Part shown: positions 9,789 through 18,252 of the stretch, piece by piece
Layout of the letters: each line of letters opens with the position of its first letter
Position numbering within the stretch: the first letter of the stretch is position 1
Notes under the pieces: generated by a model
What the model saw: only the letters and a program-made list of their open reading frames with translations
Told to the model about the DNA's origin: nothing
Database searches by the model: none
Made by a program: the position numbers and the translations under genes
Source of the DNA: an uncultured Algibacter sp.
GTDB taxonomy: Bacteria; Bacteroidota; Bacteroidia; Flavobacteriales; Flavobacteriaceae
NCBI RefSeq assembly: GCF_947487575.1
Contig: NZ_CANKXG010000004.1
Coordinates: 62,001-126,000, forward strand
Reading direction: 5' to 3'
DNA: 64,000 bases

Positions 9789-9818
9789 TATCTCGCAAAG
9801 GCGCTAAGTCGCGAAGAC
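9789..9818. repeat. CGCAAAGGCGCTAAGTCGCG repeat (related copy at 42174-42212)
   Basis: A short motif with alternating CGCAAAG/GCGC words. A related sequence in the other orientation (TTTGCGCCTTTGCGTCTTTG) lies before tilS. Both sit next to copies of the longer structured element, which suggests that such repeats accumulate together. Confidence 0.55.
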
Positions 9819-9850
9819 TTACTCAGTTGAACAAACAGTTTGGAGTTTGT

Positions 9851-9881
9851 AAACTGAGATTGTGACTGCTACTGAAAACTC
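9851..9881. repeat. Degenerate AACTG-nGACTG short repeat, copy 2
   Basis: AAACTGAGATTGTGACTGCT followed by ACTGAAAACT: the same spaced ACTG words as the copies at 9036, 20273 and 46518. Confidence 0.5.
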
Positions 9882-10028
9882 AATTTAGCTGATTGACTCG
9901 CGTTAGAGATTGCAGTGGAAAGCCCACAGCGACGATAGGAGCGAGGACTTGTAACGGATAGCTCGACCTTGAGCGATCCTGCGAGGTTTTAAAAACCTTG
10001 TAGGTATGAGCGATGGGTAACGCCAAAA
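9881..10028 (+). repeat. Structured interspersed element, copy 1 (Flavo-1-like)
   Basis: One of four related copies in the window (others at 36848-37022, 42040-42150 and 57048-57169). Shared blocks are CGTTAGAGATTGCAG, GGAAAGCCCACAGC, GGAGCGAGGACTTG, ACGGATAGCTCGACC and a final GGGTAACGCC. This copy carries an extra internal hairpin (CGAGGTTTTAAAAACCTTG) between the last two blocks. From memory it resembles the flavobacterial Flavo-1 RNA motif; that identity needs a covariance-model search. Confidence 0.6.
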
Positions 10029-10115
10029 CCTTTTTTTGAAAAAGATTTTTAATTTTTTGCAACACTCTGATTTTTTAATCGTCTTTAAGATGAACTAACT
10101 TATACCAAAAGTAAA

Positions 10116-10673
10116 TTGAGCATGTTTCAAGTTGACATTATTGAACAATGTAAACAGAATAACCGTAAGGCGCAATTGCAGTTATACAACCAGTATTGCG
10201 ACGGGATGTATATTGTTGCTAAACGGTTTTTGAAAGATGCTGCTGATGCTGAGGATGTGGTGCAAGAGGCTTTTATTAAGGCTTTTACTAAACTACACCA
10301 GTACAAAGCGGAAGTCACTTTTGGAGCATGGTTAAAACGTATTGTTGTTAATAAAAGTATCGATTTTTTAAAGGTCAAAAAACAGCTACTTGTGGAGTTG
10401 GATGAGGCGCATTTAAAGGTTGTTGATACACCAAAAGACGACAAATGGTTGGTAGAGGATACAATAACATTGGATGATGTTAAGGCAGCTATTAATATAT
10501 TGCCGGAAAAGTATCAATACGTTGTGATGTTGTATTTAATTGAAGGGTATGACCATCAAGAAATTTCGGAGATTCTAGATATTTCTGAAGTTGCATCTAG
10601 AACACAACTATCTAGAGGAAAAGTAAAATTACAAAAACTGTTAACACTTAGAAAAGATGGCACAAGATCTTAG
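10116..10673 (+). CDS. ECF-type RNA polymerase sigma factor
   Basis: Alternative sigma factor of the extracytoplasmic-function group. Region 2 covers about residues 20-90 with the -10-binding helix KDAADAEDVVQEAFIKAF, and region 4 about 120-180 with a helix-turn-helix ending in VASRTQLSRGKVKLQKLL. At 185 residues it has the normal two-domain length. The anti-sigma-like gene starts 17 bases before its stop, so translation is coupled. A second possible start, the ATG at 10122, differs by two residues. The target genes are unknown; autoregulation of the operon is the usual arrangement in this group. Confidence 0.9.
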   Translation: MSMFQVDIIEQCKQNNRKAQLQLYNQYCDGMYIVAKRFLKDAADAEDVVQEAFIKAFTKLHQYKAEVTFGAWLKRIVVNKSIDFLKVKKQLLVELDEAHLKVVDTPKDDKWLVEDTITLDDVKAAINILPEKYQYVVMLYLIEGYDHQEISEILDISEVASRTQLSRGKVKLQKLLTLRKDGTRS

Positions 10674-11235
10674 AGAGTTATTTAAAAATGACAAGATATC
10701 GGGTGAGAAGATGCCTAAAAATCATCAAGAACGTTTTCTTGACAAGTTAGATGCTGCCTTGCCAGAGCAAAAACAACCCAAGTTTAGTTGGATGCAAATT
10801 GCAGCTAGTATTGTGGTGCTTTTAGGTTTAAGTTTAGGTGCGTTTAAGTATTTTCAGCCAGATGTTATAGCAGATGCACCAGTGGTTGTTGCTAACAAAA
10901 CGGTGGATACTAAAACCTTGGGTGATATTTCGCCTGGGTTAAAAAAGGTTGAAGATTACTATTTAGCGAGTATTAATTTAGAATTGTCTAAAATGGAATA
11001 CACACCAGAAACTAAGGAGTTGTTTGATGGCTATTTAATTCAGTTAAATGAACTAGATAAGGAATACCAAAAACTATCTTTAGAGTTAACCGAGGCTGGA
11101 CCAAGTGAATTAACAGTAAATGCCTTAATTGATAATTTAAAATTACGTTTGAATTTATTGTATCGGTTAAGAGCGCAATTGCAAGAATTTAATACTTCTG
11201 ATGCTTTGGCAGATGAAGTTTTACAATCAATTTAA
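10657..11235 (+). CDS. Probable membrane anti-sigma factor
   Basis: A 192-residue single-pass membrane protein. Residues 1-45 are polar and would be cytoplasmic, residues 46-66 (WMQIAASIVVLLGLSLGAFK) form one membrane helix, and the remainder is an acidic helical extracytoplasmic domain with several Leu-rich heptads. I see no recognised zinc anti-sigma (HxxxCxxC) motif. The anti-sigma role is inferred from topology and from the 17-base overlap with the ECF sigma gene. The DUF4097-like gene begins 11 bases downstream, so the three form a sigma / regulator / exported effector operon. Confidence 0.72.
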   Translation: MAQDLRELFKNDKISGEKMPKNHQERFLDKLDAALPEQKQPKFSWMQIAASIVVLLGLSLGAFKYFQPDVIADAPVVVANKTVDTKTLGDISPGLKKVEDYYLASINLELSKMEYTPETKELFDGYLIQLNELDKEYQKLSLELTEAGPSELTVNALIDNLKLRLNLLYRLRAQLQEFNTSDALADEVLQSI

Positions 11236-11246
11236 AAAATCAAAAA

Positions 11247-12734
11247 ATGAACAGAATTATAAATCAAATCAGATTATTGGCGTTATGCTTCTTTATAACA
11301 GGGGGTATTATGGCGCAGCAAAAATTAACTAAAGTATCGCAATCTATAAAAGTAGATAAAGATGTGGTGGTTGACTTAAACACTAGTTATAGCAATATTA
11401 TAATTGATACATGGAATAGAGATACCATGGAAATAGAGGCTTATATTGAAGGCGAAAAACTTAGTAAGGAAGAACTTGAAGTTGCTTTGAAATCTTGGGA
11501 TGTTGATATTGATGCTACAAGTAATGAGGTTTCAATTTCTACTAGAGGTGGTCGTAGTACTTCTTTATGGGTGCATAGAGATTCTGATAGTTGTGATGGT
11601 TGTGAGCATGTTAACCACTCGGTAGGTGCCATATTAAATGAATTAAAATTTGAACTTGCTGATATGCCTGATATGGATTTTGATTTTGATTTCGATTTTG
11701 AAATGCCAGAGATGCCGGAAATGCCAGTAATGCCTGAATTACCTGAATTACCTGAAGGTGTTAATGCTATTAAATTTGATTATGATGCTTATCAGAAGAA
11801 CGGTGAAAAGTATTTAGAGGAATGGTCTGAAAAATTTGAATCTAGATATGGAAAAGACTATGCAAAAAAGATGGAAGCATGGGGAGAGAAATTTGGCAAG
11901 GAATGGGAAGAAAAGTATGGAGAAGATTATGCTAAAAAGATGGAAGCTTGGGGAGAACGTTTTGCTAAACAAATGGAAGGGCAAGCTGAACGTATAGAAG
12001 CTCAAAAGGCGCGTGCAGAGGCTCACAAAGAACGTGAAGAAGCACATAAAGAGCAAGCAAAGGCACGTGCAAAAGCGCATAAAAAACGTACTATTTTAAT
12101 TAAAGATAGAGAGAAAGAGATTGAACGATTGTTTCATAACAAATCGAATAGCGATGTTAATAAAACAATTAAAATTAAAATGCCAAAAGGCGCTAAATTA
12201 AGGGTTAATGTTAAGCATGGCGAAATTGAATTTGCGGCTAATATTGATAATTTAGAAGCCGATTTACAGTACACAAAATTTACAGCAGAAAGCATTAATG
12301 GAAGTTTAACTTCCATTAATGCTTCTTATTCACCGATTTATGTAACCAACTGGAATTTAGGAGAATTGAATTTAAACCATGTAAAAGCTGTTGAACTTGA
12401 AAATGTGAAGCATTTAATTTTAAACTCGGTATCGTCTAATATTGATGTTGAAAATTTGTTTGGAAGTGCCATTATTGATGGCAATATTGGAGATGTAAAA
12501 ATCTATAATATTGATGATAACTTTATTAGTTTGAATATGATTCTTCAAAATAATGATGCTTTTATTGAGTTACCAAACGTTAATTGTAATGTGCAGTATA
12601 AAGGCACGCGGTCACATATAAAACATCCAAAACAATTGGATGATGAACATGTTTCTAATTTTTCTACTGGAGATTTAGCAAGTGGAAAAAACATTATAAT
12701 TAATGCTAAATATAGCCACGTTACTATGGAGTAA
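11247..12734 (+). CDS. Exported DUF4097-like protein with central charged coiled-coil repeats
   Basis: Signal peptide at residues 1-24 (LALCFFITGGIMAQ). Residues 30-110 and about 300-495 form a repetitive beta-rich fold like the DUF4097 adhesin-type beta-helix. Between them lie a possible metal site (C116-x2-C119-x-H121-x2-H124), a low-complexity tract of Asp/Phe and then Met-Pro-Glu triplets (about 139-170), and a long charged helix (190-295). That helix has two tandem near-identical units of about 23 residues sharing YAKKMEAWGE, at about 201-223 and 224-246. It is the last gene of the ECF sigma operon and probably an envelope protein of that regulon. Its function is not known. Confidence 0.75.
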   Translation: MNRIINQIRLLALCFFITGGIMAQQKLTKVSQSIKVDKDVVVDLNTSYSNIIIDTWNRDTMEIEAYIEGEKLSKEELEVALKSWDVDIDATSNEVSISTRGGRSTSLWVHRDSDSCDGCEHVNHSVGAILNELKFELADMPDMDFDFDFDFEMPEMPEMPVMPELPELPEGVNAIKFDYDAYQKNGEKYLEEWSEKFESRYGKDYAKKMEAWGEKFGKEWEEKYGEDYAKKMEAWGERFAKQMEGQAERIEAQKARAEAHKEREEAHKEQAKARAKAHKKRTILIKDREKEIERLFHNKSNSDVNKTIKIKMPKGAKLRVNVKHGEIEFAANIDNLEADLQYTKFTAESINGSLTSINASYSPIYVTNWNLGELNLNHVKAVELENVKHLILNSVSSNIDVENLFGSAIIDGNIGDVKIYNIDDNFISLNMILQNNDAFIELPNVNCNVQYKGTRSHIKHPKQLDDEHVSNFSTGDLASGKNIIINAKYSHVTME

Positions 12735-12747
12735 AATTACTTATCTA

Positions 12748-13668
12748 TTATTTCTTTTTTAAGTGTTTTATAATTTCTTCTTTTTCGGTTAGATAATCAA
12801 ACCAAATAATATCTTCATTCTTCTTAAACCAAGTCAGTTGGCGTTTTGCAAAGCGTCTAGTATTCTTTTTTATTTCTGAAATGGCGAATTCTAATTCCCA
12901 ATTGCCGTTTAAATAATTAAATAGTTCTTTATAACCAACGGTGTTTAAAGCGTTTAAATTTTGGTATTCTAACAAACTTATTACTTCGTTTAATAAGCCA
13001 TCTTTTATCATAATATCAACACGTTGGTTTATACGGTTGTATATGAATTCTCTTTTGGCAGAAAGCCCAATCGTTATGGTTTTAAAAGTGCGCTTACCTT
13101 TGTCTTTATTTAAAAATGATGAATAAGGTTTTCCTGAGCCTATACAGATTTCTAAAGCACGAATAACACGATGTGGGTTATCTATGGCTATGTTTTTATA
13201 TGATACAGGATCTAAGGTTTGTAATTGGTGTTGAAGAGATTCTAAACCCTTTGTAGCTAATTGGTTGTTTAATGTTTCTCTAATAGTTGCATCTACTTCT
13301 GGAAAATGGTCTAGACCTTTAGTGACTGCATCTATATATAGCCCTGAACCACCAACCATAATTACTGTATCTTTTTTTTTGAATAAATCATCTAAGAGTT
13401 TTATGGCGTCTTTCTCGAAAGCGCCTACATTGTAATTATCTTTTATAGATTTATGATGGATGAAATGATGGTTTGCTCCAGCTAATTCTTCGGGTGTTGG
13501 TGCAGCAGTACCAATTTGCATCTCTTTAAAAAATTGACGAGAATCTGCTGAAATAATTTCGGTTTTAAAGTGTTGTGCTAGTTTTATACTTAGCGCTGTT
13601 TTTCCGATGGCTGTTGGACCAACTATGGAAATGAGATATTTTGCGTTTGAGTTTATAGCTTGTTGTAT
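12748..13668 (-). CDS. miaA: tRNA dimethylallyltransferase MiaA, apparently with a non-AUG/GUG/UUG start
   Basis: Adds the dimethylallyl group to A37 of tRNAs reading UNN codons. The first ATG in frame (13521) would give 257 residues and remove the P-loop. Reading further upstream the frame stays open and encodes SIVGPTAIGKTALSIKLA and IISADSRQF, the nucleotide-binding and substrate motifs of MiaA, so translation must begin before 13590. The frame is closed by TAA at 13669-13671, and no ATG, GTG or TTG occurs between 13522 and 13668. Possible starts are ATA at 13668 (306 residues), ATA at 13656 or ATT at 13632. Other motifs such as VGGSGLYIDAVTKG and ITIGL are normal. Identity is secure; the start is not. 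Confidence 0.88.
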   Translation of the reverse strand: MQQAINSNAKYLISIVGPTAIGKTALSIKLAQHFKTEIISADSRQFFKEMQIGTAAPTPEELAGANHHFIHHKSIKDNYNVGAFEKDAIKLLDDLFKKKDTVIMVGGSGLYIDAVTKGLDHFPEVDATIRETLNNQLATKGLESLQHQLQTLDPVSYKNIAIDNPHRVIRALEICIGSGKPYSSFLNKDKGKRTFKTITIGLSAKREFIYNRINQRVDIMIKDGLLNEVISLLEYQNLNALNTVGYKELFNYLNGNWELEFAISEIKKNTRRFAKRQLTWFKKNEDIIWFDYLTEKEEIIKHLKKK

Positions 13669-13740
13669 TTATTTGGTAAAGTTAATTTGAATAAATCATT
13701 TATGCGAATTAAAATGTTTAATAGAAACATTGATTTATAT

Positions 13741-13769
13741 AGTTGCTTTTTTTTGTAAAAAAAGCAACT
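13741..13769. terminator. Symmetric hairpin with internal A/T runs
   Basis: AGTTGCTTTTTTT, loop TGT, AAAAAAAGCAACT: a perfect 13-bp stem. Its T-run lies in the stem rather than after it, so it is a poor classical terminator, but it could stop transcription leaving the channel gene on the minus strand or insulate miaA. Confidence 0.4.
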
Positions 13770-14002
13770 AACTTCGTTTAAGTCGGATATAAAACACCTG
13801 TGCTAAACTTGTTTAAGTATTAAAACGATTTCATATCCGAGAAATGTTGAGTGCAATTTGAGAAAAAATGTTTGATAACCAACAAAATTGGGCTTGAAAC
13901 TTTTGCAGTAGGAAATACATAATGTTCTTGACAGACTTTTAGATATTCTTATGCAAAACACAGTTAACATGCCTTTACAAATTAATCAATTAATTTTATT
14001 TA

Positions 14003-14024
14003 AAACAACCAGCGTTAAGGGTTG
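14003..14024 (-). terminator. Weak terminator after the potassium channel gene
   Basis: On the minus strand ACAACC-CTTAACGCT-GGTTGT is followed by TTTA, starting 20 bases after the channel stop at 14044. A 6-bp stem with a short T tract is weak but correctly placed. Confidence 0.4.
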
Positions 14025-14043
14025 TATTGGTAAAGCCCAAATA

Positions 14044-14901
14044 TTAATTTTTTAGATTTTCGCCACAATTAAAACAAAACTCTGCTTTGTCTTTATGACC
14101 CGTGGTGAGACAGTTTTTACAGGATTGTGAATTTAAGTTGATTTCTGAATCTTGGGGATTCTTTTTGTTTTTATCCGTATTGTTTTGATTGGTATATTCG
14201 GCAGATACAATACCAGTAGGTACTGCTATAATACCGTAACCCAAAATCATAACTAACGAAGCTATAAATTGCCCAAGGGGTGTTTGGGGAGCAATATCTC
14301 CAAACCCAACTGTAGTTAGTGTTACAATACACCAATACACACTTTTTGGGATGTTAGTAAAACCATTTTCTTCGCCTTCTATTAAATACATTATTGTACC
14401 TAAAATAATAGCAACAATTATAACTGCAAATAAGAATACTGATATTTTTGCTTTACTAGCTTTTAGAGCATTTATCAGATTGTGAGATGCACCTAAATAA
14501 CGTGCTAGTTTTAATATTCGAAAAACACGTAATAATCTTAAAGCGCGTAACGCAGCAAGTGCATGAATACCACCAAAAATTAATGAAATATATTTGGGAA
14601 TAGTAGATAGTAAATCTATAATACCATAAAAACTAAAGACATAGTTAAGTGGTTTTCTTACCGTAATAATTCTCGCTATATATTCTAAACTGAATAATAT
14701 GGTAATAATCCATTCAGAGATATTAAGAAAATCATGAAAATTTTCATCAATGCTATTAACACTTTCTAGCATAACTAGTACAATACTAGCTAAAATTGTT
14801 ATTAATAAGACAACATCAAATAATTTTCCAGAAGGTGTATCTGCTTCATAAATAATTTCTTGAAGTCTTAACCTCCATTTATTTCTTGTGTATTTACTCA
14901 T
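14044..14901 (-). CDS. Voltage-gated-type potassium channel with C-terminal zinc-ribbon-like tail
   Basis: Six-helix potassium channel subunit of the prokaryotic Kv type. The voltage-sensor helix S4 has Arg at every third position (R119, R122, R125, R128 in ALRALRLLRVFRIL). The selectivity filter is TTVGFGD at 196-202, between the pore helix and S6 (LVMILGYGIIAVPTGI). After a polar linker the last 25 residues contain C261-x2-C264 and C276-x2-C279 (CKNC ... CFNC), spaced like a small zinc ribbon, an unusual addition for a bacterial channel. The channel should act as a tetramer in the inner membrane. It stands 22 bases from the DUF3857 gene and may be co-transcribed with it. Confidence 0.9.
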   Translation of the reverse strand: MSKYTRNKWRLRLQEIIYEADTPSGKLFDVVLLITILASIVLVMLESVNSIDENFHDFLNISEWIITILFSLEYIARIITVRKPLNYVFSFYGIIDLLSTIPKYISLIFGGIHALAALRALRLLRVFRILKLARYLGASHNLINALKASKAKISVFLFAVIIVAIILGTIMYLIEGEENGFTNIPKSVYWCIVTLTTVGFGDIAPQTPLGQFIASLVMILGYGIIAVPTGIVSAEYTNQNNTDKNKKNPQDSEINLNSQSCKNCLTTGHKDKAEFCFNCGENLKN

Positions 14902-14923
14902 AAACTCAAAAGTAATAAAAAGA

Positions 14924-16885
14924 TTAGTTAGTTTTTTGAACTAAAATTATGGTGTTGTTCTGAATATTCACAACCTCATTCATAAACTCCTTTAAGTATG
15001 TGTAATATTCAGCATTATAAATAGACTTTTTGAAAGCTATTTTTAAACTTACGTTTACTGTATTTCCAATTTGAGTTGCATTGAATAAGATTTGTCCTGA
15101 ACCATTTGGTAACATAACATTTTTTGGTTGAGGCATTTCAACAATCTTGTAATTATCATTTAACTCAAACTTGAACATGTAGAAGTAACTATCCTTATAG
15201 CCAAAATCGATAGGGTAGGTACGTTCTTGTAGTTTAAAAGGGTTCTCATCAAAAAACTTTACAAGAAAAGGGTTTAAATATATATTGTTTCCTGCCTCAT
15301 CAAAATTGTATTCTACATTGTAGGCTTCCTTGAAGTCTTCACTATTTTTACCTTCGCTTGTTACATCAAAATCAGATATTCCTATGTAAGGAAAAGTGTT
15401 TTCAAGTTTATCTAGATATTCATTTTTATTAGAGTAGAAAGATTTTTTTTTGTAAAAAGCATGATACCCCGTTCTTTTAGATTTTATGTCTCCAATAAGG
15501 TCTCCGTTTTCATTAAAATGTAAATTAGCTTGATAAAAAATGTTTGAAGGCTTGTATGGTTTCAAGTCCACCCAATTACTACCATTTTTAAAGTCAACTA
15601 ACCTGCCATATTGGTTTAAGCATCTAAACGGAATCTCACCGAAATTTAAAAAACTATCTGTAGCATCCAACATAAATTTTTTATCATTTATGTTTACTTG
15701 AACAATAAGGTAATTGAAGTCGTATAAAACTGGAAAAACTTTAGTGGGAAAACCATTGTCTCTTGTCGATACTAGTAAAGGGTTTACTTCAATCCCACTT
15801 TCATTTAGTAAATTATGTAATAGAATATTTATTGAAGCGACGTTACCAGATTTACTTTTTATCAAATCTTTTACCGATGTTTCACTGAAAATTAGATACT
15901 CTTCGTTCCAATTATAATTGTTTTGTACGTATTTAAAAATGGATTGTGCCTTTTTAAGTAGGTCTGTTTCGTTTATGATGTCTGCGGATAGGAATTCTTC
16001 TAAATCAACCGATTTGTTTAGTTGTTTTCCGATTTTTGGGTGTGTTTTTAATTCTTTGTCAACGGTTTTCCAAGTTTTTGTAATATGATCTAAAGTGCCA
16101 TCAAACCTTCTGAAGGTTTTTAAATCGTATTCTATTTTTATCAAATAATTAGATTTACTTGTCATGTAATCTTCCTCAATAAAAGCAGGAATATCCATCA
16201 TTACATATCTTGCATTAAAACAATGTGAAGATGCTCCATTACCTGCAATAAGACAGTTTTTCTCAACTTCTGATTCGTTAATAGCTAGTTTTTGGCCACC
16301 AACAAGTTTAATATTGTATTCCCAATTACCTGGAATACTAGGCGTGTATTCACTATAAAGTTTTGGAATACTGCCTTGAAAATCCCATCCATGATATTTC
16401 ATCATAAAGGGAGAAATAATGGTATAACTATAACTAATTACTGAGCCTACTTTTACATTTGGAAGCGTAAATTTAACAAGAGTGTGGTTTTCGTCGTATT
16501 TTTCAGTGAAGATATTTTCTTCATCCAATTTGGTTTTGATTACCTCTCCATCTATAATGGTATAGGTAGTGGCTAGTATCTTTTCTACTTTTTCAACTCT
16601 AGATCCATTACTGTATAAGTGAATTTCTACTGTGGCATGTTCAAAACCTTCTCTTTTTAAAATTTTTATTTTATGTTTTTCTTCAGTTCTTAAATCAAAA
16701 TCATTTTTACTAACATAACTATTGCCTTTTTCATAAATGACTAAGGCATTCGCAGTGGAGTCTTTGGAGAAGGTTTTACTTTCTATATCTCCTAGAGTAA
16801 CTCTATATGATTCTGAATTATAATTTTCCTGAGAATTTATATTAATATAAAAACTTAGGAATAGAAGTAAAGCGGTGTATTTCAT
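14924..16885 (-). CDS. DUF3857 / degenerate transglutaminase-like exported protein
   Basis: A 653-residue protein with signal peptide (residues 1-19, ending NINSQ), an N-terminal DUF3857 domain (about 45-210) and a transglutaminase-like core (about 290-410). The catalytic positions of the core look replaced: the segment that in active enzymes reads GxC reads SGNVAS, and the FNH strand is FNYLIVQV, so Cys and His appear to be missing while the LDATD strand remains. This is typical of the flavobacterial branch of the family, which is therefore probably a non-enzymatic binding fold. The C-terminal part is a beta-sandwich. Function is unknown. It ends two bases from the exonuclease gene stop. Confidence 0.82.
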   Translation of the reverse strand: MKYTALLLFLSFYININSQENYNSESYRVTLGDIESKTFSKDSTANALVIYEKGNSYVSKNDFDLRTEEKHKIKILKREGFEHATVEIHLYSNGSRVEKVEKILATTYTIIDGEVIKTKLDEENIFTEKYDENHTLVKFTLPNVKVGSVISYSYTIISPFMMKYHGWDFQGSIPKLYSEYTPSIPGNWEYNIKLVGGQKLAINESEVEKNCLIAGNGASSHCFNARYVMMDIPAFIEEDYMTSKSNYLIKIEYDLKTFRRFDGTLDHITKTWKTVDKELKTHPKIGKQLNKSVDLEEFLSADIINETDLLKKAQSIFKYVQNNYNWNEEYLIFSETSVKDLIKSKSGNVASINILLHNLLNESGIEVNPLLVSTRDNGFPTKVFPVLYDFNYLIVQVNINDKKFMLDATDSFLNFGEIPFRCLNQYGRLVDFKNGSNWVDLKPYKPSNIFYQANLHFNENGDLIGDIKSKRTGYHAFYKKKSFYSNKNEYLDKLENTFPYIGISDFDVTSEGKNSEDFKEAYNVEYNFDEAGNNIYLNPFLVKFFDENPFKLQERTYPIDFGYKDSYFYMFKFELNDNYKIVEMPQPKNVMLPNGSGQILFNATQIGNTVNVSLKIAFKKSIYNAEYYTYLKEFMNEVVNIQNNTIILVQKTN

Positions 16886-16887
16886 GT

Positions 16888-18252
16888 TTAATCTATTGAA
16901 AGTATTTTAAGGTGTTTATTTTTTCTAAGGTAACTTTGAATTATATGCTGGGTATCCCTATTATTTTGCATAGGTGTTATTATGGACTCTAGAACTTTAA
17001 GATTAGTAATTTGATAGTTTAAATTGAAAAAACCAATCCCTTTAAAAACGCCATTTTCTATTAGTATAGCACTTCGTTCATCGATGTCTCTACCTCTGTC
17101 AATAATTATCATGTTTTTGTTGGTATAACTGTTTTTCTCAATTAACGCTTCAACGCGTTTGTTGTATACCTCAGGAGCTTCTTTTTGTACACAGGCACCT
17201 TCACAGCTTTTAATTTCGAAATTAAAACAACTAGTTTTTGTTTTATAAAGTCCTGTAAGTTTTTGGCATAAATTATAATCTTCAACAGCTTTAGTTATAA
17301 AACTCTTTCCGCTTTGGCGATTACTAAAGGTAGTAATGGGCTTTTTACGACCATCTGCGACATCAATTTTTAAGTTTATATAGTTGTTTTCGTCTTTAAA
17401 ACTATACAAAGCGTGTGTAAAAATAGAACGACGTAATGCTCTGTTATGTATAGGTTTTACTTTTTTTATTTCCTCACTTTCTTTTAAAAGCGCAACAAGT
17501 TCACTTCCAGTAGCTTCATAAGTTACAGTGGTTACTTGGGCTTGTATTTTTTTAGATTTATGGTTAGTACCTGTAAAATGTTGATTAATACGTTTTTTTA
17601 TGTTTTTGCTTTTACCAATGTAAATAATATCTCCGTTCTCTTTGTGGATATAGTAAACACCTGTAATAGCAGGTAAAGCATCAATAATATCTAAATGTCT
17701 TGGTTCTATTTGGCGTTTGGGGTTTAGCCTAATGGAATTTTGAATAATACTTTTTGTGGTGTCTTTATCTAATAACATCTTAAATAACTTGACTGTTGCC
17801 AATGCATCTCCAGATGCACGGTGTCTGTCAGTTACAGGGATTCCGAGTGATCGAACTAATTTACCTAAGCTATAAGATGCTTGCCCAGGAATTAAATCTT
17901 TGGAAAGCTCCACGGTACAAAGTGATTTTCTTTCATATTCATAACCTAGTCGTCTGAACTCAGTGCATAAAATACGGTGATCAAATTGCGCATTGTGAGC
18001 TACTAAAATGCAATCTTCAGTAATTTCTATAATACGTTTTGCAACTTCATAGAATTTTGGAGCATTGCGAAGCATGTTACTATTTATACCAGTTAAATTA
18101 ACCACAAAAGGTTGTATCTCACGCTCAGGATTTACGAGACTTATAAATTGATCTATTACCTCATGCCCATCATACTTGTAAATAGCAATTTCTGTTATGC
18201 CTTCTTCGTTGTACTTTCCACCGGTAGTTTCTATGTCTAAAATTGCGTAAAT
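16888..18252 (-). CDS. DEDDh exonuclease fused to GIY-YIG (UvrC-like) nuclease domain, apparent AUU start
   Basis: Predicted DNA repair nuclease: an N-terminal DnaQ-type 3'-5' exonuclease followed by a GIY-YIG endonuclease domain similar to UvrC/Cho. The first GTG in frame (18105) would cut off exonuclease motif I. Further upstream the frame continues and encodes YAILDIETTGGKYNEEG, supplying the catalytic Asp and Glu, and then meets TAA at 18262-18264. No ATG, GTG or TTG exists between; the position where homologs have Met is ATT at 18250-18252, giving 454 residues. Exo II is HNAQFDHR and Exo III HRASGDA. The GIY-YIG part has TGVYYIHKENGDIIYIGKSKNIKKRI. A cysteine cluster (CFNFEIKSCEGAC) follows. 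Confidence 0.86.
   Translation of the reverse strand: MYAILDIETTGGKYNEEGITEIAIYKYDGHEVIDQFISLVNPEREIQPFVVNLTGINSNMLRNAPKFYEVAKRIIEITEDCILVAHNAQFDHRILCTEFRRLGYEYERKSLCTVELSKDLIPGQASYSLGKLVRSLGIPVTDRHRASGDALATVKLFKMLLDKDTTKSIIQNSIRLNPKRQIEPRHLDIIDALPAITGVYYIHKENGDIIYIGKSKNIKKRINQHFTGTNHKSKKIQAQVTTVTYEATGSELVALLKESEEIKKVKPIHNRALRRSIFTHALYSFKDENNYINLKIDVADGRKKPITTFSNRQSGKSFITKAVEDYNLCQKLTGLYKTKTSCFNFEIKSCEGACVQKEAPEVYNKRVEALIEKNSYTNKNMIIIDRGRDIDERSAILIENGVFKGIGFFNLNYQITNLKVLESIITPMQNNRDTQHIIQSYLRKNKHLKILSID

Larger units (their letters stand above)
9630..10115. other. 486-base gene-free gap made mostly of interspersed repeats
   Basis: No convincing gene. From left to right it holds an AT-rich leader region for the DUF2911 gene, a purine-rich GAAGTTAGAAG stretch near 9709-9735, a CGCAAAGGCGC-type repeat (9789-9818), a CTG/GACTG repeat (9851-9881) and a copy of a structured interspersed element (9881-10028). 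A 61-codon open frame on the minus strand at 9880-10065 lies wholly inside that element and is rejected. Confidence 0.75.
13669..14043. other. 375-base gap between kch-like gene and miaA with three inverted repeats
   Basis: No open frame of interest. It contains a perfect 13-bp inverted repeat with a 3-base loop at 13741-13769 (AGTTGC followed by T-run, then A-run GCAACT), an 8-bp inverted pair TCGGATAT (13783-13790) / ATATCCGA (13833-13840), and ACAACC / GGTTGT at 14005-14024. I do not recognise the remainder. Confidence 0.7.

Noticed and set aside
9880-10065. 61-codon minus-strand ORF
   Set aside because: Falls wholly inside the interspersed element at 9881-10028; similar spurious frames arise from the other copies.
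14005-14024. Integron attC-like site (GCGTTAAGG with ACAACC/GGTTGT arms)
   Set aside because: The arms are short, the core does not fit GTTRRRY fully, there is no cassette array or integrase; a weak terminator explains it better.
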